Notes: generated by a model not told the origin, from the sequence alone. Positions 18,312 to 28,136 are shown, numbered from the stretch's first letter. The stretch is 33,404 bases of DNA from Neopararhizobium haloflavum (GCF_002750855.1 NZ_NWUC01000015.1:1-33404), one strand, 5' to 3'. Numbers and translations: made by a program.

Positions 18312-18512
18312 GGACACTCGCTCCTTTGCATCGTCGCTTCGCCGGCGCGCGCCGGGTCGGACCATGGCTTAGCGCGCGACCTGAACCTTCGCGTGACACG
18401 AGTGTTAACTTTTTGAGACACCAGCCGGGCAAGCGTTATGGTCGCCAGGCGCCGGGGCGCTGGACTTTGATGTTTTGGCAACACCGGCGCGCACGATGGC
18501 GCGCTTGTCTTG

Positions 18513-19769
18513 TCAGGCAGATGGGCGAACCAGAAGATGCTTCTTCCGACCGAGTGAAAGCTTGATTACACCGTCGGAGGTGAGGTCGCCGTCCCCGATG
18601 GTACGGCGTTCGTCATCGACGACCGCATCGTTGACCCGGACGGCCCCGCCTTTGACATGCCGGCGCGCTTCGCCGTTGGAAGACGCAAGCCCTGCTCGTA
18701 CATAAAGCGCCAGCACCCCGATGCCCGCCGCCAGATCGTCGGCTGACAATTCGATGGTCGGCAGGTTCTCCGAAAGCGCCCCTTCCTCGAATGTCTTGCG
18801 TGCCGTCTCTGCCGCCTTCTCCGCGGCAGCGCGGCCATGCAGCATCGCCGTCACCTCGGTAGCGAGGATCTTCTTGACCTCGTTGATCTCGGACCCGGCC
18901 AGCGCGGAAAGCCGGGCGATCTCGTCCATCGGGAGCGTTGTGTAGAGTTTGAGAAAGCGTGTGACGTCCGCATCTTCGGTGTTGCGCCAATATTGCCAAA
19001 AATCATACGCGCCGAGCAGGTCGGCGTTGAGCCAGACCGCGCCGGCTGCCGATTTTCCCATCTTGGCGCCGGAAGCCGTCGTCAGCAGCGGCGAGGTCAG
19101 CGCATAGAGTTGTCCGGTTCCCATGCGATGGCCAAGATCGATGCCGTTGACGATGTTGCCCCACTGGTCCGAACCGCCCATCTGCAGACGCACGCCGTAA
19201 CGCTTGTTCAGTTCGACGAAATCGTACGCCTGAAGGATCATGTAGTTGAATTCCAGGAACGAAAGAGATTGCTCGCGCTCGAGCCTGAGCTTGACCGAAT
19301 CGAACGACAGCATCCGGTTCACGGAAAAGTGCCGGCCGACATCGCGCAGGAACTCCAGATAGTTGATGCCGAGCAGCCAGTCGGCATTGTCGACCATCAG
19401 GGCGTCGCGCGGACCTTCGCCGAATGTCAGGTAGTTGGCAAAAACGGTCTTGATGCTCGCGATATTCGACGCGATCGTCTCCGGCGTCATCAACTGGCGT
19501 GCCTCGTCCTTGAAGGACGGATCGCCGACCATTCCCGTGCCGCCGCCCATCAAGGCGACCGGACGATGTCCGGTCGCCTGCAGCCAATGAAGCAACATGA
19601 TCTGGATCAGGCCGCCGGCATGAAGGCTGGGTGCCGTCGGATCGAAGCCGATATAAGCCGATACCGTTTCCGTCTGGAAAAGCTGATCGAGACCGGTATC
19701 ATCCGATACCTGCTGGATGAAACCGCGCTCCGAAAGCGTGCGGAGGAAATCGGACTTGAAGGCGGACAT
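18513..19769 (-). CDS. tyrS: Tyrosyl-tRNA synthetase
   Basis: A 418-residue class I aminoacyl-tRNA synthetase that charges tRNA-Tyr. The HIGH-type motif is [10 protein letters not shown] (His50 in a FDPTAPSLH context) and the KMSKS motif appears as KMGKS near residue 236. Tyrosine-site motifs [10 protein letters not shown] and [10 protein letters not shown] are present, and the C-terminus has an S4 RNA-binding domain ([15 protein letters not shown]). ATG 19769 ([10 protein letters not shown]) is chosen over an upstream in-frame start at 19844 because it matches the family and has GGAAG 8 bases upstream. Divergent from anmK across 126 bases. Confidence 0.97.
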   Translation of the reverse strand: MSAFKSDFLRTLSERGFIQQVSDDTGLDQLFQTETVSAYIGFDPTAPSLHAGGLIQIMLLHWLQATGHRPVALMGGGTGMVGDPSFKDEARQLMTPETIASNIASIKTVFANYLTFGEGPRDALMVDNADWLLGINYLEFLRDVGRHFSVNRMLSFDSVKLRLEREQSLSFLEFNYMILQAYDFVELNKRYGVRLQMGGSDQWGNIVNGIDLGHRMGTGQLYALTSPLLTTASGAKMGKSAAGAVWLNADLLGAYDFWQYWRNTEDADVTRFLKLYTTLPMDEIARLSALAGSEINEVKKILATEVTAMLHGRAAAEKAAETARKTFEEGALSENLPTIELSADDLAAGIGVLALYVRAGLASSNGEARRHVKGGAVRVNDAVVDDERRTIGDGDLTSDGVIKLSLGRKKHLLVRPSA

Positions 19770-19895
19770 GATCGATACTTCCATTGGAGACTGCGAAAGC
19801 GCCATTGGCAGGCAGCGCGCGAGCGTCGAGGCGGCGATTAGCATGGTTTTCCGTGCGTTTCATCCCCGTATTTGCGGCCCGCGGGCGGTTGCGCC

Positions 19896-21053
19896 ATGAG
19901 CGCGATGAAATCCGCATCCACCGCCATCGGCCTGATGAGCGGAACGTCCCTGGACGGCATCGACATCGCGCTTCTACGCACGGACGGAATGTCCCGCGTC
20001 GAGCGCGGTCCTTCGGCGTCCTATCCCTATGAACCTGCATTTCGCCGGCTGTTGGCCGAGGCGCTTGAGACCGCCAAGGCGATTCGCCAGCGCGACGAGC
20101 GTCCCGGCAACCTTGCAGCCATCGAGCGCGAACTGACACGACGACATGGCGAGGCGGTCCGGCGCTTTCTTGGCGACAACGCCTTGCGGCTGTCGGACAT
20201 CGATCTCGTCGGCTTTCACGGTCAGACGGTTCTGCATCGACCGCTGGACGGGCTGACAGTCCAGCTCGGTCTGGGCGATTTGCTGGCCGATGATCTTGGC
20301 CTCCCGGTCGTCTACGATATGCGCGCCAACGACATGCTCAATGGCGGCGAGGGCGCACCGCTCGCGCCGGCCTATCATGGTGCATTGGCCGAGGGCCTGC
20401 CCGATGATCTGAGAGCCATGATGCCCGCGGTCTTCGTGAATATCGGCGGTATTTCCAACGTCACCTATGTCGGATCAGACGGTCGTCTGATCGCGTTCGA
20501 CAGCGGACCCGGCAACACGTTGATCGATCAGTGGGTCGAACGCCATGCCGGCGTTCCATTCGATCAGGACGGCATGATTGCAAGCGAAGGCGTTGTCGTG
20601 ACGGGGCTGGCAGAGCGTTATCTTGCAAATGCCTTCTTTACCGATGACAGGCGACGCTCACTCGATCGCAACGATTTCCTGCCCCCGTCGGACGACGAAG
20701 CCGAACTGTCCGATGGTGCACGGACGCTGGCCTATGTCACCGCGGCCGCCATCCTCAAGGCCGCTGCCCATTTCCCCGAGCCGCCAGGGCTCTGGATCGT
20801 GTGTGGCGGCGGGCGCAAAAACCGCCTCATTCTCAGCGACATGCAAGCACTTGCGGACGAGATGGGCGCAAGGGTCGTGACGGCGGAGGAGGCCGGCCTT
20901 GATGGCGACGCCATGGAAGCGGAGGCGTGGGCCTATCTCGCGGTGCGCTCGCTGCACGGTCTGGCGCTCACATGGCCCGAGACCACGCATGTGAAAGGCC
21001 CGGTGAGCGGCGGGGTGCTCGCGCTGCCGCGTGACATGCGCGAGCGCGCCTGA
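19896..21053 (+). CDS. anmK: Anhydro-N-acetylmuramic acid kinase
   Basis: A 385-residue sugar kinase of the ASKHA fold that phosphorylates and opens 1,6-anhydro-MurNAc during peptidoglycan recycling, giving MurNAc-6-phosphate. Motifs are [17 protein letters not shown] at the N-terminus (phosphate loop), [38 protein letters not shown] and [13 protein letters not shown]. The start is uncertain: ATG at 19896 or 19905 both suit the family, neither with a clear ribosome site; 19872 is less likely. Its TGA abuts the stop of the convergent hydrolase with no spacer. Confidence 0.93.
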   Translation: MSAMKSASTAIGLMSGTSLDGIDIALLRTDGMSRVERGPSASYPYEPAFRRLLAEALETAKAIRQRDERPGNLAAIERELTRRHGEAVRRFLGDNALRLSDIDLVGFHGQTVLHRPLDGLTVQLGLGDLLADDLGLPVVYDMRANDMLNGGEGAPLAPAYHGALAEGLPDDLRAMMPAVFVNIGGISNVTYVGSDGRLIAFDSGPGNTLIDQWVERHAGVPFDQDGMIASEGVVVTGLAERYLANAFFTDDRRRSLDRNDFLPPSDDEAELSDGARTLAYVTAAAILKAAAHFPEPPGLWIVCGGGRKNRLILSDMQALADEMGARVVTAEEAGLDGDAMEAEAWAYLAVRSLHGLALTWPETTHVKGPVSGGVLALPRDMRERA

Positions 21054-21731
21054 TCAGCGAAGGCGCTTGGCCTGGGGTTCCGGGACGAGTTCACCGGCCA
21101 GTCGGCGGTCGAGATAGTCGTTGCATTCCTCCATCAGCGTGTCGACCTTGCCTGAGAAGAAATGGTTGGCCCCGGGGATCGTCTTCTGGGTGATGAGGAT
21201 GCCCTTCTGCGTCTTCAGCTTCTCCACGAGCCCCTGCACATCCTTCTCCGGCGCCACGCGGTCGGCATCGCCATGGATGATCAGCCCGGAGGAAGGGCAG
21301 GGCGCGAGGAACGAGAAATCATAGGTGTTGGGCTGCGGTGCGATCGACATGAAGCCCTCGATCTCCGGACGGCGCATCAGCAGTTGCATGCCGATCCACG
21401 AGCCGAAGGAATAGCCGGCGACCCAGCAGCTCTTTGAATCGGGATGCAGCGACTGGACCCAGTCCAGTGCGCCTGCCGCGTCTGAAAGCTCGCCCGCGCC
21501 GTGATCGAATTCGCCCTGGCTGCGGCCGATGCCCCTGAAATTGAACCGCAGCGTCGTGAAGCCGCGCTTCTGGAACATATAGAACAGCTGGTAGACGATC
21601 TGATTGTTCATCGTTCCGCCGAACTGCGGGTGCGGATGAAGGATGATCGCAATCGGTGCGTTCTTTTCCTTGGCCGGCTGGTAGCGGCCTTCCAGGCGGC
21701 CGGCTGGGCCGTTGAAGATGACTTCGGGCAT
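21054..21731 (-). CDS. Alpha/beta hydrolase (COG2945-like)
   Basis: A 225-residue alpha/beta-hydrolase-fold protein. It shows ILHPHPQFGGTMNNQIVYQL (oxyanion region), the nucleophile elbow GYSFGSWIG with Ser, HGDADRVAP with the acidic residue and PGANHFFSGK with the catalytic His. No signal peptide, so cytoplasmic. This family is widespread in Rhizobiales but its substrate is unknown; it is often simply called alpha/beta hydrolase. GGAG lies 5 bases before the ATG. It is divergent from the suf operon, and their 232-base gap holds a promoter and palindrome. Confidence 0.85.
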   Translation of the reverse strand: MPEVIFNGPAGRLEGRYQPAKEKNAPIAIILHPHPQFGGTMNNQIVYQLFYMFQKRGFTTLRFNFRGIGRSQGEFDHGAGELSDAAGALDWVQSLHPDSKSCWVAGYSFGSWIGMQLLMRRPEIEGFMSIAPQPNTYDFSFLAPCPSSGLIIHGDADRVAPEKDVQGLVEKLKTQKGILITQKTIPGANHFFSGKVDTLMEECNDYLDRRLAGELVPEPQAKRLR

Positions 21732-21790
21732 AACGTCTCCACGCTGAGGGATGCGAAGGCGGATCGCGGCCGAAACCAGGTCCTGCGACC

Positions 21791-21819
21791 TTGACGGCGA
21801 CCCTTCGCCTCCGTAAAAA
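21791..21819 (+). promoter_or_regulatory. Candidate sigma-70 promoter of the suf operon
   Basis: TTGACG at 21791-21796 and TAAAAA at 21814-21819 are separated by exactly 17 bases (GC-rich spacer). This is the best -35/-10 pair seen in the 232-base divergent gap, and points toward the cysteine desulfurase gene 144 bases downstream. Transcription would begin near 21826, inside the palindrome described separately. Confidence 0.5.
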
Positions 21820-21821
21820 CT

Positions 21822-21842
21822 AGTTTAGAACAGTTCGAAACT
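21822..21842 (+). promoter_or_regulatory. 21-bp palindrome resembling an Irr iron control element
   Basis: Half-sites AGTTTAGAAC (21822-21831) and GTTCGAAACT (21833-21842) flank a single central A; nine of ten pairs match, the only mismatch being A21827 against G21837. The core TTTAGAA-N3-TTCGAAA is one base away from the ICE-type motif TTTAGAA-N3-TTCTAAA that I recall for Irr in Rhizobiales, and is also similar to RirA-type sites. It lies over the expected transcription start, where a bound protein would block the polymerase. Which regulator binds is inference. Confidence 0.62.
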
Positions 21843-21963
21843 GCGCGATCTCTTGAACGCGCTCGACTGGCCACAAACTTGAAGGCGTGTCATAGGCCAA
21901 GGCCGCCGGAAAATTCAAGAAAAATGCGCCCGGCCGTTTCGTCATCGATCGTTGAAGGGACAG

Positions 21964-23124
21964 ATGCGCAAGGACCGCATATATCTCGACTACAACGCGA
22001 CGGCGCCGTTGCTTGAGGAAGCGCGCGCAGCGATGCTCGCTGCCATGGATCTGCCGGGCAACCCATCGTCCGTCCATGCCGATGGTCGCGCCGCCCGTGC
22101 GATGGTCAATGCCGCGCGTCGACAGGTTGCGTTGCTCGTCGGGGCCGAGCCGTCGCACGTCACATTCACCAGCGGCGCCAGCGAGGCCGCATCGCACGTG
22201 CTGTCGCCGGATTTCAAGATGGGCCGGGCGTCCGTCCGGGTTGGCAGGCTTTACGTTTCGGCAATCGAGCATCCCGCGGTGCTTTCGGGCGGTCGCTTCG
22301 CGGCCGATGACGTCGAGATCGTGCCGGTCGATGGCAATGGCGTCATTGACCTTGCTGCCCTGCGCGCATGTCTTGCGTCCCATCCTGGCGATAATGGCTT
22401 ACCCATGGTCGCCGTCATGCTGGCCAACAATGAGAGCGGCGTGATCCAGCCGATCGCGGCCATCGCCGATCTGGTCCGCGCCGCCGGCGGGATTCTGGTC
22501 GTGGACGCGGTACAGGCCGCCGCGCGCATTCCCTTCAGCATGGCAGAGCTCGGCGCGGATTTTCTCATCCTTTCGGCACACAAGATCGGCGGCCCCAAAG
22601 GGGTGGGGGCGCTTATCTCGCGCGGCGAGATGCTGATGCCGGCGCCGCTTGTCACCGGGGGTGGTCAGGAAATGGGCCATCGGTCCGGAACGGAAAACCT
22701 GATTGGTATTGTCGGCTTTGGTGCTGCCGCCCATATAGGGCAGGAGATGCTGGCCAGCGAGCGCGAGCGGCTTGCGGGTCTGACCCGTTCGTTGGAAGAC
22801 GGTCTGAAGGCCGCCGTGCCGGATGCGGTGATCCTCTCACGCGACGTGGAGAGATTGCCGAACACGACATTCGTGGCCGTTCCGGGGCTGAAGGCCGAAA
22901 CGGCGCAGATTGCGTTCGATCTGGAAGGCATTGCCGTGTCGTCTGGCTCGGCGTGCTCCTCCGGCAAGGTCGGCGAGAGCCATGTGATCCGTGCCATGGG
23001 AGGCGATGCCCGAAGCGGGGCGCTGCGCATCTCGATCGGGCGTGGCACGGGGCCTGACGAGATCGAGCGGTTTCTCGGCGTCATGGCGCAGGTCGCCACG
23101 CGGCGTGAGCGCGCCGCCGCCTGA
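21964..23124 (+). CDS. Cysteine desulfurase, IscS/NifS-like (class I)
   Basis: A 386-residue PLP enzyme taking sulfur from cysteine (producing alanine) for Fe-S cluster assembly. The start MRKDRIYLDYNATAPL is the NifS/IscS type. PLP-binding Lys207 is in LSAHKIGGPKG, and the active-site Cys331 lies in SSGSACSSGK, on the flexible loop that is characteristic of class I enzymes. ATG 21964 is preferred over TTG 21952; GAAGGGA is 3 bases upstream. It leads a suf cluster that also carries a class II SufS, and no IscU or IscR gene is present. A 130-base gap follows. Confidence 0.9.
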   Translation: MRKDRIYLDYNATAPLLEEARAAMLAAMDLPGNPSSVHADGRAARAMVNAARRQVALLVGAEPSHVTFTSGASEAASHVLSPDFKMGRASVRVGRLYVSAIEHPAVLSGGRFAADDVEIVPVDGNGVIDLAALRACLASHPGDNGLPMVAVMLANNESGVIQPIAAIADLVRAAGGILVVDAVQAAARIPFSMAELGADFLILSAHKIGGPKGVGALISRGEMLMPAPLVTGGGQEMGHRSGTENLIGIVGFGAAAHIGQEMLASERERLAGLTRSLEDGLKAAVPDAVILSRDVERLPNTTFVAVPGLKAETAQIAFDLEGIAVSSGSACSSGKVGESHVIRAMGGDARSGALRISIGRGTGPDEIERFLGVMAQVATRRERAAA

Positions 23125-23153
23125 ACGGACCGCTTGGCGCATGACGGACATGC

Positions 23154-23235
23154 GGCGCTGGTGTTTCACAAACTGCCGGATATCTGGTAGCCAGCGCCCG
23201 AATTGATCACGACCGGCCGCCCGCGCAGGGGCCGG
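23154..23235 (+). promoter_or_regulatory. Inverted repeats in the desulfurase-sufB gap
   Basis: GGCGCTGG (23154-23161) is complementary to CCAGCGCC (23191-23198), an 8-bp stem with a 29-base loop. CCGGCC (23213-23218) pairs with GGCCGG (23230-23235). The second ends 8 bases before GGAG (23244-23247), the sufB ribosome site. They may be an mRNA processing or stability element setting different levels of desulfurase and scaffold; no terminator-like T-run is present. Confidence 0.35.
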
Positions 23236-23254
23236 CGAAAGACGGAGTAGAGCG

Positions 23255-24724
23255 ATGCCTGCAGTGCAGGAAACAATCGAGCGGGTTCGCGAGATCGATG
23301 TCGACCAGTACAAGTACGGCTTCGAGACGATCATCGAGACCGACAAGGCGCCCAAGGGCCTTAACGAGGACATCATCCGCTTTATTTCGGCCAAGAAGGA
23401 CGAGCCGGAATGGATGCTCGACTGGCGTCTGGCCGCTTATCGTCGCTGGTTGACGCTGGAAGAGCCGACCTGGGCGCGCGTCGACTATCCGAAGATCGAT
23501 TTCAACGACATCTATTACTATGCAGCGCCGAAGAAGACCCCGGGGCCGAAGACGCTTGATGAAGTCGATCCCGAACTTTTGCGCACCTATGAGAAACTCG
23601 GCATTCCTCTTGGTGAACAGGAGATTCTCGCCGGCGTCGAGCAGCGCAAGGTGGCCGTCGACGCGGTTTTCGATTCCGTTTCTGTCGTTACGACGTTCAA
23701 GGAGGAGTTGAAGAAGGCCGGCGTGATCTTCATGTCGATCTCCGAGGCGATCCGCGAGCACCCCGACCTCGTCAGAAAGTATCTCGGCACCGTGGTGCCG
23801 ACCACCGACAACTATTACGCGACGTTGAATTCGGCCGTCTTCACCGACGGATCCTTCGTTTTCGTCCCGAAGGGCGTTCGCTGCCCGATGGAACTGTCGA
23901 CCTATTTCCGGATCAACGAGAAGAATACCGGGCAGTTCGAGCGCACGCTGATCATTTGCGAAGAAGGCGCTTACGTCTCCTATCTGGAAGGCTGCACTGC
24001 GCCCCAGCGCGATGAAAACCAGCTGCATGCGGCTGTCGTCGAGCTCGTCGCGCTGGACGATGCGGAGATCAAGTATTCGACTGTCCAGAACTGGTATCCG
24101 GGCGACAAGAACGGCAAGGGCGGGATCTATAACTTCGTGACAAAGCGTGGCGATTGCCGCGGCGCACGTTCCAAGATTTCTTGGACACAGGTCGAGACCG
24201 GTTCGGCGATTACCTGGAAGTATCCGTCCTGCATCCTGCGCGGCGACGACAGCCGGGGCGAGTTCTATTCGATAGCCGTATCCAACGGATACCAACAGGT
24301 CGATTCGGGCACCAAGATGCTGCACCTCGGCAAGAACACGTCGAGCCGCATCATCTCGAAGGGTATCTCCGCCGGCCACTCGTCCAACACCTATCGTGGC
24401 CAGGTGTCGGCCCATCGCAAGGCGTCGAACGCACGCAATTTCACGCAGTGTGATTCCCTGCTCATCGGCAACGCCTGCGGGGCCCACACCGTGCCCTATA
24501 TCGAGGCGAAGAACTCAACGGCCCAGTTCGAGCATGAAGCCACCACCTCCAAGATCTCCGAGGACCAGCTTTTCTACTGCATGCAGCGCGGCATTCCCGA
24601 AGAGGAGGCGGTAGCCCTCATCGTCAACGGCTTTGTGCGCGAGGTCATCCAGGAGCTGCCGATGGAATTCGCGGTGGAGGCGCAGAAGCTGATCAATATC
24701 TCGCTTGAAGGGAGCGTTGGGTAG
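23255..24724 (+). CDS. sufB: Fe-S scaffold subunit SufB
   Basis: A 489-residue SufB, the scaffold subunit of SufBC2D on which clusters are built. It shows a conserved N-terminus ([16 protein letters not shown]), the beta-helix core, and the C-terminal [20 protein letters not shown], with a Cys near residue 408 in the segment that holds functional cysteine in E. coli Suf[21 protein letters not shown] and the end [10 protein letters not shown] are typical. Length fits the family (about 490). GGAG is 7 bases from the ATG. sufC follows after 78 bases. Confidence 0.97.
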   Translation: MPAVQETIERVREIDVDQYKYGFETIIETDKAPKGLNEDIIRFISAKKDEPEWMLDWRLAAYRRWLTLEEPTWARVDYPKIDFNDIYYYAAPKKTPGPKTLDEVDPELLRTYEKLGIPLGEQEILAGVEQRKVAVDAVFDSVSVVTTFKEELKKAGVIFMSISEAIREHPDLVRKYLGTVVPTTDNYYATLNSAVFTDGSFVFVPKGVRCPMELSTYFRINEKNTGQFERTLIICEEGAYVSYLEGCTAPQRDENQLHAAVVELVALDDAEIKYSTVQNWYPGDKNGKGGIYNFVTKRGDCRGARSKISWTQVETGSAITWKYPSCILRGDDSRGEFYSIAVSNGYQQVDSGTKMLHLGKNTSSRIISKGISAGHSSNTYRGQVSAHRKASNARNFTQCDSLLIGNACGAHTVPYIEAKNSTAQFEHEATTSKISEDQLFYCMQRGIPEEEAVALIVNGFVREVIQELPMEFAVEAQKLINISLEGSVG

Positions 24725-24802
24725 CCCCGTTGCGCTCCAATGCACGCCTCACAATGAATTGGACAATCGCGCCCCTGGCGCAGAACGCTAGACGGAAATC
24801 AA

Positions 24803-25558
24803 ATGCTTGAAATCAGAAACCTTCATGCCCGCATCGCGGACACCGACACGGAGATTATCCGGGGCCTCGACCTCACGGTGAAGGCCGGCGAAGTCGCCGC
24901 CATCATGGGGCCGAACGGATCGGGTAAGTCGACGCTTTCCTATATTCTCGCCGGGCGCGAGGACTACGAAGTCACCGAGGGCGACATCCTCTACAATGGC
25001 GAGAGCATTCTGGAGATGGATGTTGCCGAGCGCGCAGCGTCCGGCATCTTCCTCGCCTTCCAGTATCCGGTAGAGATACCGGGCGTTGCGACAATGCAGT
25101 TCCTGAAGGTCGCGCTCAACGAGCAGCGAAAAGCGCGCGGCGAAGGCGAGTTGTCGACGCCTGACTTCATCCGCAAGGTGAGGGAAGCGGCCGGTGAACT
25201 GAAGATCGACCCCGACATGTTGAAGCGTCCGGTCAATGTCGGCTTTTCGGGCGGCGAGAAGAAGCGCGCTGAAATCTTGCAGATGGCCTTGCTGGAGCCA
25301 AAGCTGTGCGTTCTCGACGAGACCGATTCCGGCCTTGATATCGATGCGCTGCGGATTGTCGCCGATGGCGTCAACGCATTGCGCTCGCCGGATCGGGCGA
25401 TGGTCGTCATCACGCACTACCAGCGTCTGCTGGAGCATATCGTGCCCGATACGGTGCACGTTCTCTATCGCGGCCAGGTCGTGAAGTCCGGCGATAAGTC
25501 GATCGCTCTGGAACTGGAAGAGAACGGCTACGCAGACATCATCGACGCGGCAGCCTGA
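24803..25558 (+). CDS. sufC: Fe-S assembly ATPase SufC
   Basis: A 251-residue ABC-type ATPase that dimerises on SufB and SufD and drives scaffold rearrangement. Walker A GPNGSGKST is at about 36-44, the signature FSGGEKKRAE near 147, Walker B LCVLDETDSGLD near 168, and the switch His in VVITHYQRLL. It has no membrane segment, as expected for this soluble member of the ABC family. It lies between sufB and sufD, 25 bases before the latter. Confidence 0.97.
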   Translation: MLEIRNLHARIADTDTEIIRGLDLTVKAGEVAAIMGPNGSGKSTLSYILAGREDYEVTEGDILYNGESILEMDVAERAASGIFLAFQYPVEIPGVATMQFLKVALNEQRKARGEGELSTPDFIRKVREAAGELKIDPDMLKRPVNVGFSGGEKKRAEILQMALLEPKLCVLDETDSGLDIDALRIVADGVNALRSPDRAMVVITHYQRLLEHIVPDTVHVLYRGQVVKSGDKSIALELEENGYADIIDAAA

Positions 25559-25583
25559 GCGCCCGACGAGCGAGGACGACTTG

Positions 25584-26846
25584 ATGAATATCCAAACGAA
25601 GCCGCCGCTGACGCTCGCCGAGCAGGCGCTTGTCGATGGGTTCGCCGAGCGGCTGAAGGATCTGCCGGGGAGCGCCGCCGTTTCCGATCTCCGCGATCGG
25701 CTGATCGGCGAGTTGAAGGATCACGGCCTGCCGACGCGGCGGATCGAAAGCTGGCACTACACTGATTTTCGGGTGCTGCTGAAGTCCGTTCCCGAAGGGG
25801 GCAACGATGCGGTTCGCCTCATCGAGCCGCTCGTGCCCGAGGCGATCCGGCTCGTGGCTGGCGCGGACGCTGGCGATCTGCCCGCCGGTCTTAAGGTGTC
25901 GGATTACGCTGACGCGTTGCGCGATGGTCGCGTCACCACGCAAATGGAACCGCGAGGCGCCGATGACGCGATCGGCCGCATCAGTGGCGCCTTTGTGTCG
26001 TGCGGTCTCGGCCTCGATCTCGCCGCGGGCACAGCGCTTGAGCACCCGGTCGAACTGCAGGTCGCTCACGGCGGCGGACACACGCATCAGCGCTTCCCAG
26101 TTCGTATCGGCGCCAATGCGGCGGCCACGGTGATCGAACGCCATACCAACCGCGGCTCCGACCCCGCCTTCGTCACATCGGTAACCGACCTTGTCGTCGG
26201 CAACGACGCGAACCTCACCTGGATCATCGTCCAGACCCAGGGCGGGGCAGATACGCACCTTTCGCAGATCAATGTGACGCTGGAAGAGAACGCACGCCTG
26301 ACGCTCTACGTCGTCAATGCCGGCGGCAAGCTGGTCCGCGAGGAAATTCACGTCGTCGCCAAGGGCGAGGGTGCCGATCTTCAATTGCGAGGCGTCAATC
26401 TTCTGGATGGCGACAGCCATACCGACGTGACCCTCACGCTCGGCCATGACGTGCCCAACACCACCTCGACGGAGACGTTCCGCAATGTGGTCTTTGACCG
26501 CGCGCGTGGTGTGTTCCAGGGCCAGATCCGGGTGGCGCAGGATGCCCAGAAGACGGATGCGCGCATGGCATCCAATACGCTTCTGCTGTCGGACGACGGT
26601 GAGTTTTCCACCAAACCGGAGCTCGAGATCTTCGCCGATGACGTGCAGTGCGCCCATGGCGCGACCGTCGCCGATATCGACGATGTGCATTTGTTCTATC
26701 TCATGTCGCGCGGCATTCCCGAGCCGCAGGCGCGCGGGCTTCTCGTCAAGGCGTTCGTCAACGAGATCGTCGAGGAACTGGAGGACGAGCCGCTGGTCGA
26801 AGCGCTGCATGATGTCATCGAAACCTGGCTCGAAAGACACGGCTGA
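25584..26846 (+). CDS. sufD: Fe-S assembly protein SufD
   Basis: A 420-residue SufD, paralogue of SufB and its partner in SufBC2D. The beta-helix core is followed by DDVQCAHGATVADIDDVHLF, where the His corresponds to the cluster-assembly histidine of E. coli SufD (His360), then YLMSRGIPEPQARGLLVKAF. ATG 25584 is chosen over the TTG directly before it; GAGGA is upstream. Sequence is less conserved than SufB, as usual. Its TGA shares its last base with the sufS ATG. Confidence 0.95.
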   Translation: MNIQTKPPLTLAEQALVDGFAERLKDLPGSAAVSDLRDRLIGELKDHGLPTRRIESWHYTDFRVLLKSVPEGGNDAVRLIEPLVPEAIRLVAGADAGDLPAGLKVSDYADALRDGRVTTQMEPRGADDAIGRISGAFVSCGLGLDLAAGTALEHPVELQVAHGGGHTHQRFPVRIGANAAATVIERHTNRGSDPAFVTSVTDLVVGNDANLTWIIVQTQGGADTHLSQINVTLEENARLTLYVVNAGGKLVREEIHVVAKGEGADLQLRGVNLLDGDSHTDVTLTLGHDVPNTTSTETFRNVVFDRARGVFQGQIRVAQDAQKTDARMASNTLLLSDDGEFSTKPELEIFADDVQCAHGATVADIDDVHLFYLMSRGIPEPQARGLLVKAFVNEIVEELEDEPLVEALHDVIETWLERHG

Positions 26847-28087
26847 TGGACGCAAAGGTGACCGACAACGGCTATGATGTCGAGGCGATCCGCCGCGACT
26901 TCCCGATCCTCGCCCGTGAGGTGTATGGCAAGCCGCTCGTCTATCTCGACAACGGTGCATCGGCACAAAAGCCGCAGGCGGTGATCGACGCGATCACGCA
27001 TGCGTATTCCAGCGAATATGCAAACGTGCATCGCGGACTGCACTTCCTGTCCAATGCCGCGACGGATGCGTATGAAGCTGCCCGGAGCAAGGTCCAGCGC
27101 TTCCTCAATGCCGGCTCGACCGATGAGATCGTTTTCACCAAATCGACCACCGAGGCGATCAATACCGTTGCTTACGGCTGGGGGATGCCGCAGATCGGCG
27201 AGGGCGACGAGATCGTACTCTCGATCATGGAGCACCATTCCAACATCGTGCCATGGCATTTCATTCGCGAGCGTCAGGGCGCCAAGCTGGTCTTCGCACC
27301 GGTTGCAGATGATGGCCGTTTCGATATCGACGCTTTCGAACGGTGCCTGTCGGATCGCACGAAGCTCGTCGCGATCACGCACATGTCGAACGTGCTCGGC
27401 ACCGTCGTCGATGTGAAGGAAGTCTGCCGGATCGCGCATGAACGGGGCATTCCCGTTCTGGTCGATGGCAGCCAGGCGGCCGTCCACATGCCGGTCGACG
27501 TCAGCGACATCGACTGCGACTGGTACGTCTTCACCGGCCACAAGGTCTATGGGCCGTCGGGTATCGGCGTCCTTTATGGCAAGACGGACCGCCTCAAGGC
27601 GATGCGTCCGTTTCAAGGTGGCGGCGAGATGATCTTCGACGTCAGCGAAGACGACATCACTTACAACGACCCGCCGCATCGCTTCGAGGCCGGAACGCCG
27701 CCGATCGTCCAGGCTATCGGACTTGGCGCAGCGCTCGACTACATGGAAAGCGTCGGGCGCGAGCACATCGCCGCCCACGAGGCCGATTTGACCGACTACG
27801 CCCGCGAGCGTTTGAAATCGGTGAATGCGTTGCGGATCTTCGGCGATGCGCCCGGAAAGGGTGCCATCTTTTCCTTCGAGATCGAAGGTGTGCACGCCCA
27901 CGACATCTCGATGGTCATCGACCGCTCCGGTGTCGCCGTGCGAGCGGGGACGCACTGCGCCCAGCCGCTCTTGAAGCGATATGGGGTGACCTCCACATGC
28001 AGGGCATCCTTCGGGATGTACAATACACGCGCCGAAATCGACGCGTTGGCGGAGGCGCTCGACAAGGCGCGTGCTTTCTTCGCCTGA
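26846..28087 (+). CDS. sufS: Cysteine desulfurase SufS (class II)
   Basis: A 413-residue SufS/CsdA-type PLP enzyme. The start region DFPILAREVYGKPLVYLDNG, PLP Lys233 in FTGHKVYGPSG, and the active-site Cys371 in RAGTHCAQPLL define the class II (SufS) type with a short, rigid Cys loop, unlike the first desulfurase of the operon. It probably hands persulfide to a SufE/SufU partner, which is not encoded in this window. One-base overlap with sufD (TGATGG) suggests coupled translation. Confidence 0.96.
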   Translation: MDAKVTDNGYDVEAIRRDFPILAREVYGKPLVYLDNGASAQKPQAVIDAITHAYSSEYANVHRGLHFLSNAATDAYEAARSKVQRFLNAGSTDEIVFTKSTTEAINTVAYGWGMPQIGEGDEIVLSIMEHHSNIVPWHFIRERQGAKLVFAPVADDGRFDIDAFERCLSDRTKLVAITHMSNVLGTVVDVKEVCRIAHERGIPVLVDGSQAAVHMPVDVSDIDCDWYVFTGHKVYGPSGIGVLYGKTDRLKAMRPFQGGGEMIFDVSEDDITYNDPPHRFEAGTPPIVQAIGLGAALDYMESVGREHIAAHEADLTDYARERLKSVNALRIFGDAPGKGAIFSFEIEGVHAHDISMVIDRSGVAVRAGTHCAQPLLKRYGVTSTCRASFGMYNTRAEIDALAEALDKARAFFA

Positions 28088-28136
28088 CGAAATCGCCTAA
28101 GAGAGCGGCCGGAATTGCCGGCGAAGGATGTCGAGA

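Noticed and set aside
18312-18512. Short GC palindromes (such as GCGCGC-CATCGT-GCGCGC) between tyrS and the nuclease gene
   Set aside because: Stem of six bases without a T-run and within alternating GC sequence; not enough to call a terminator or operator.
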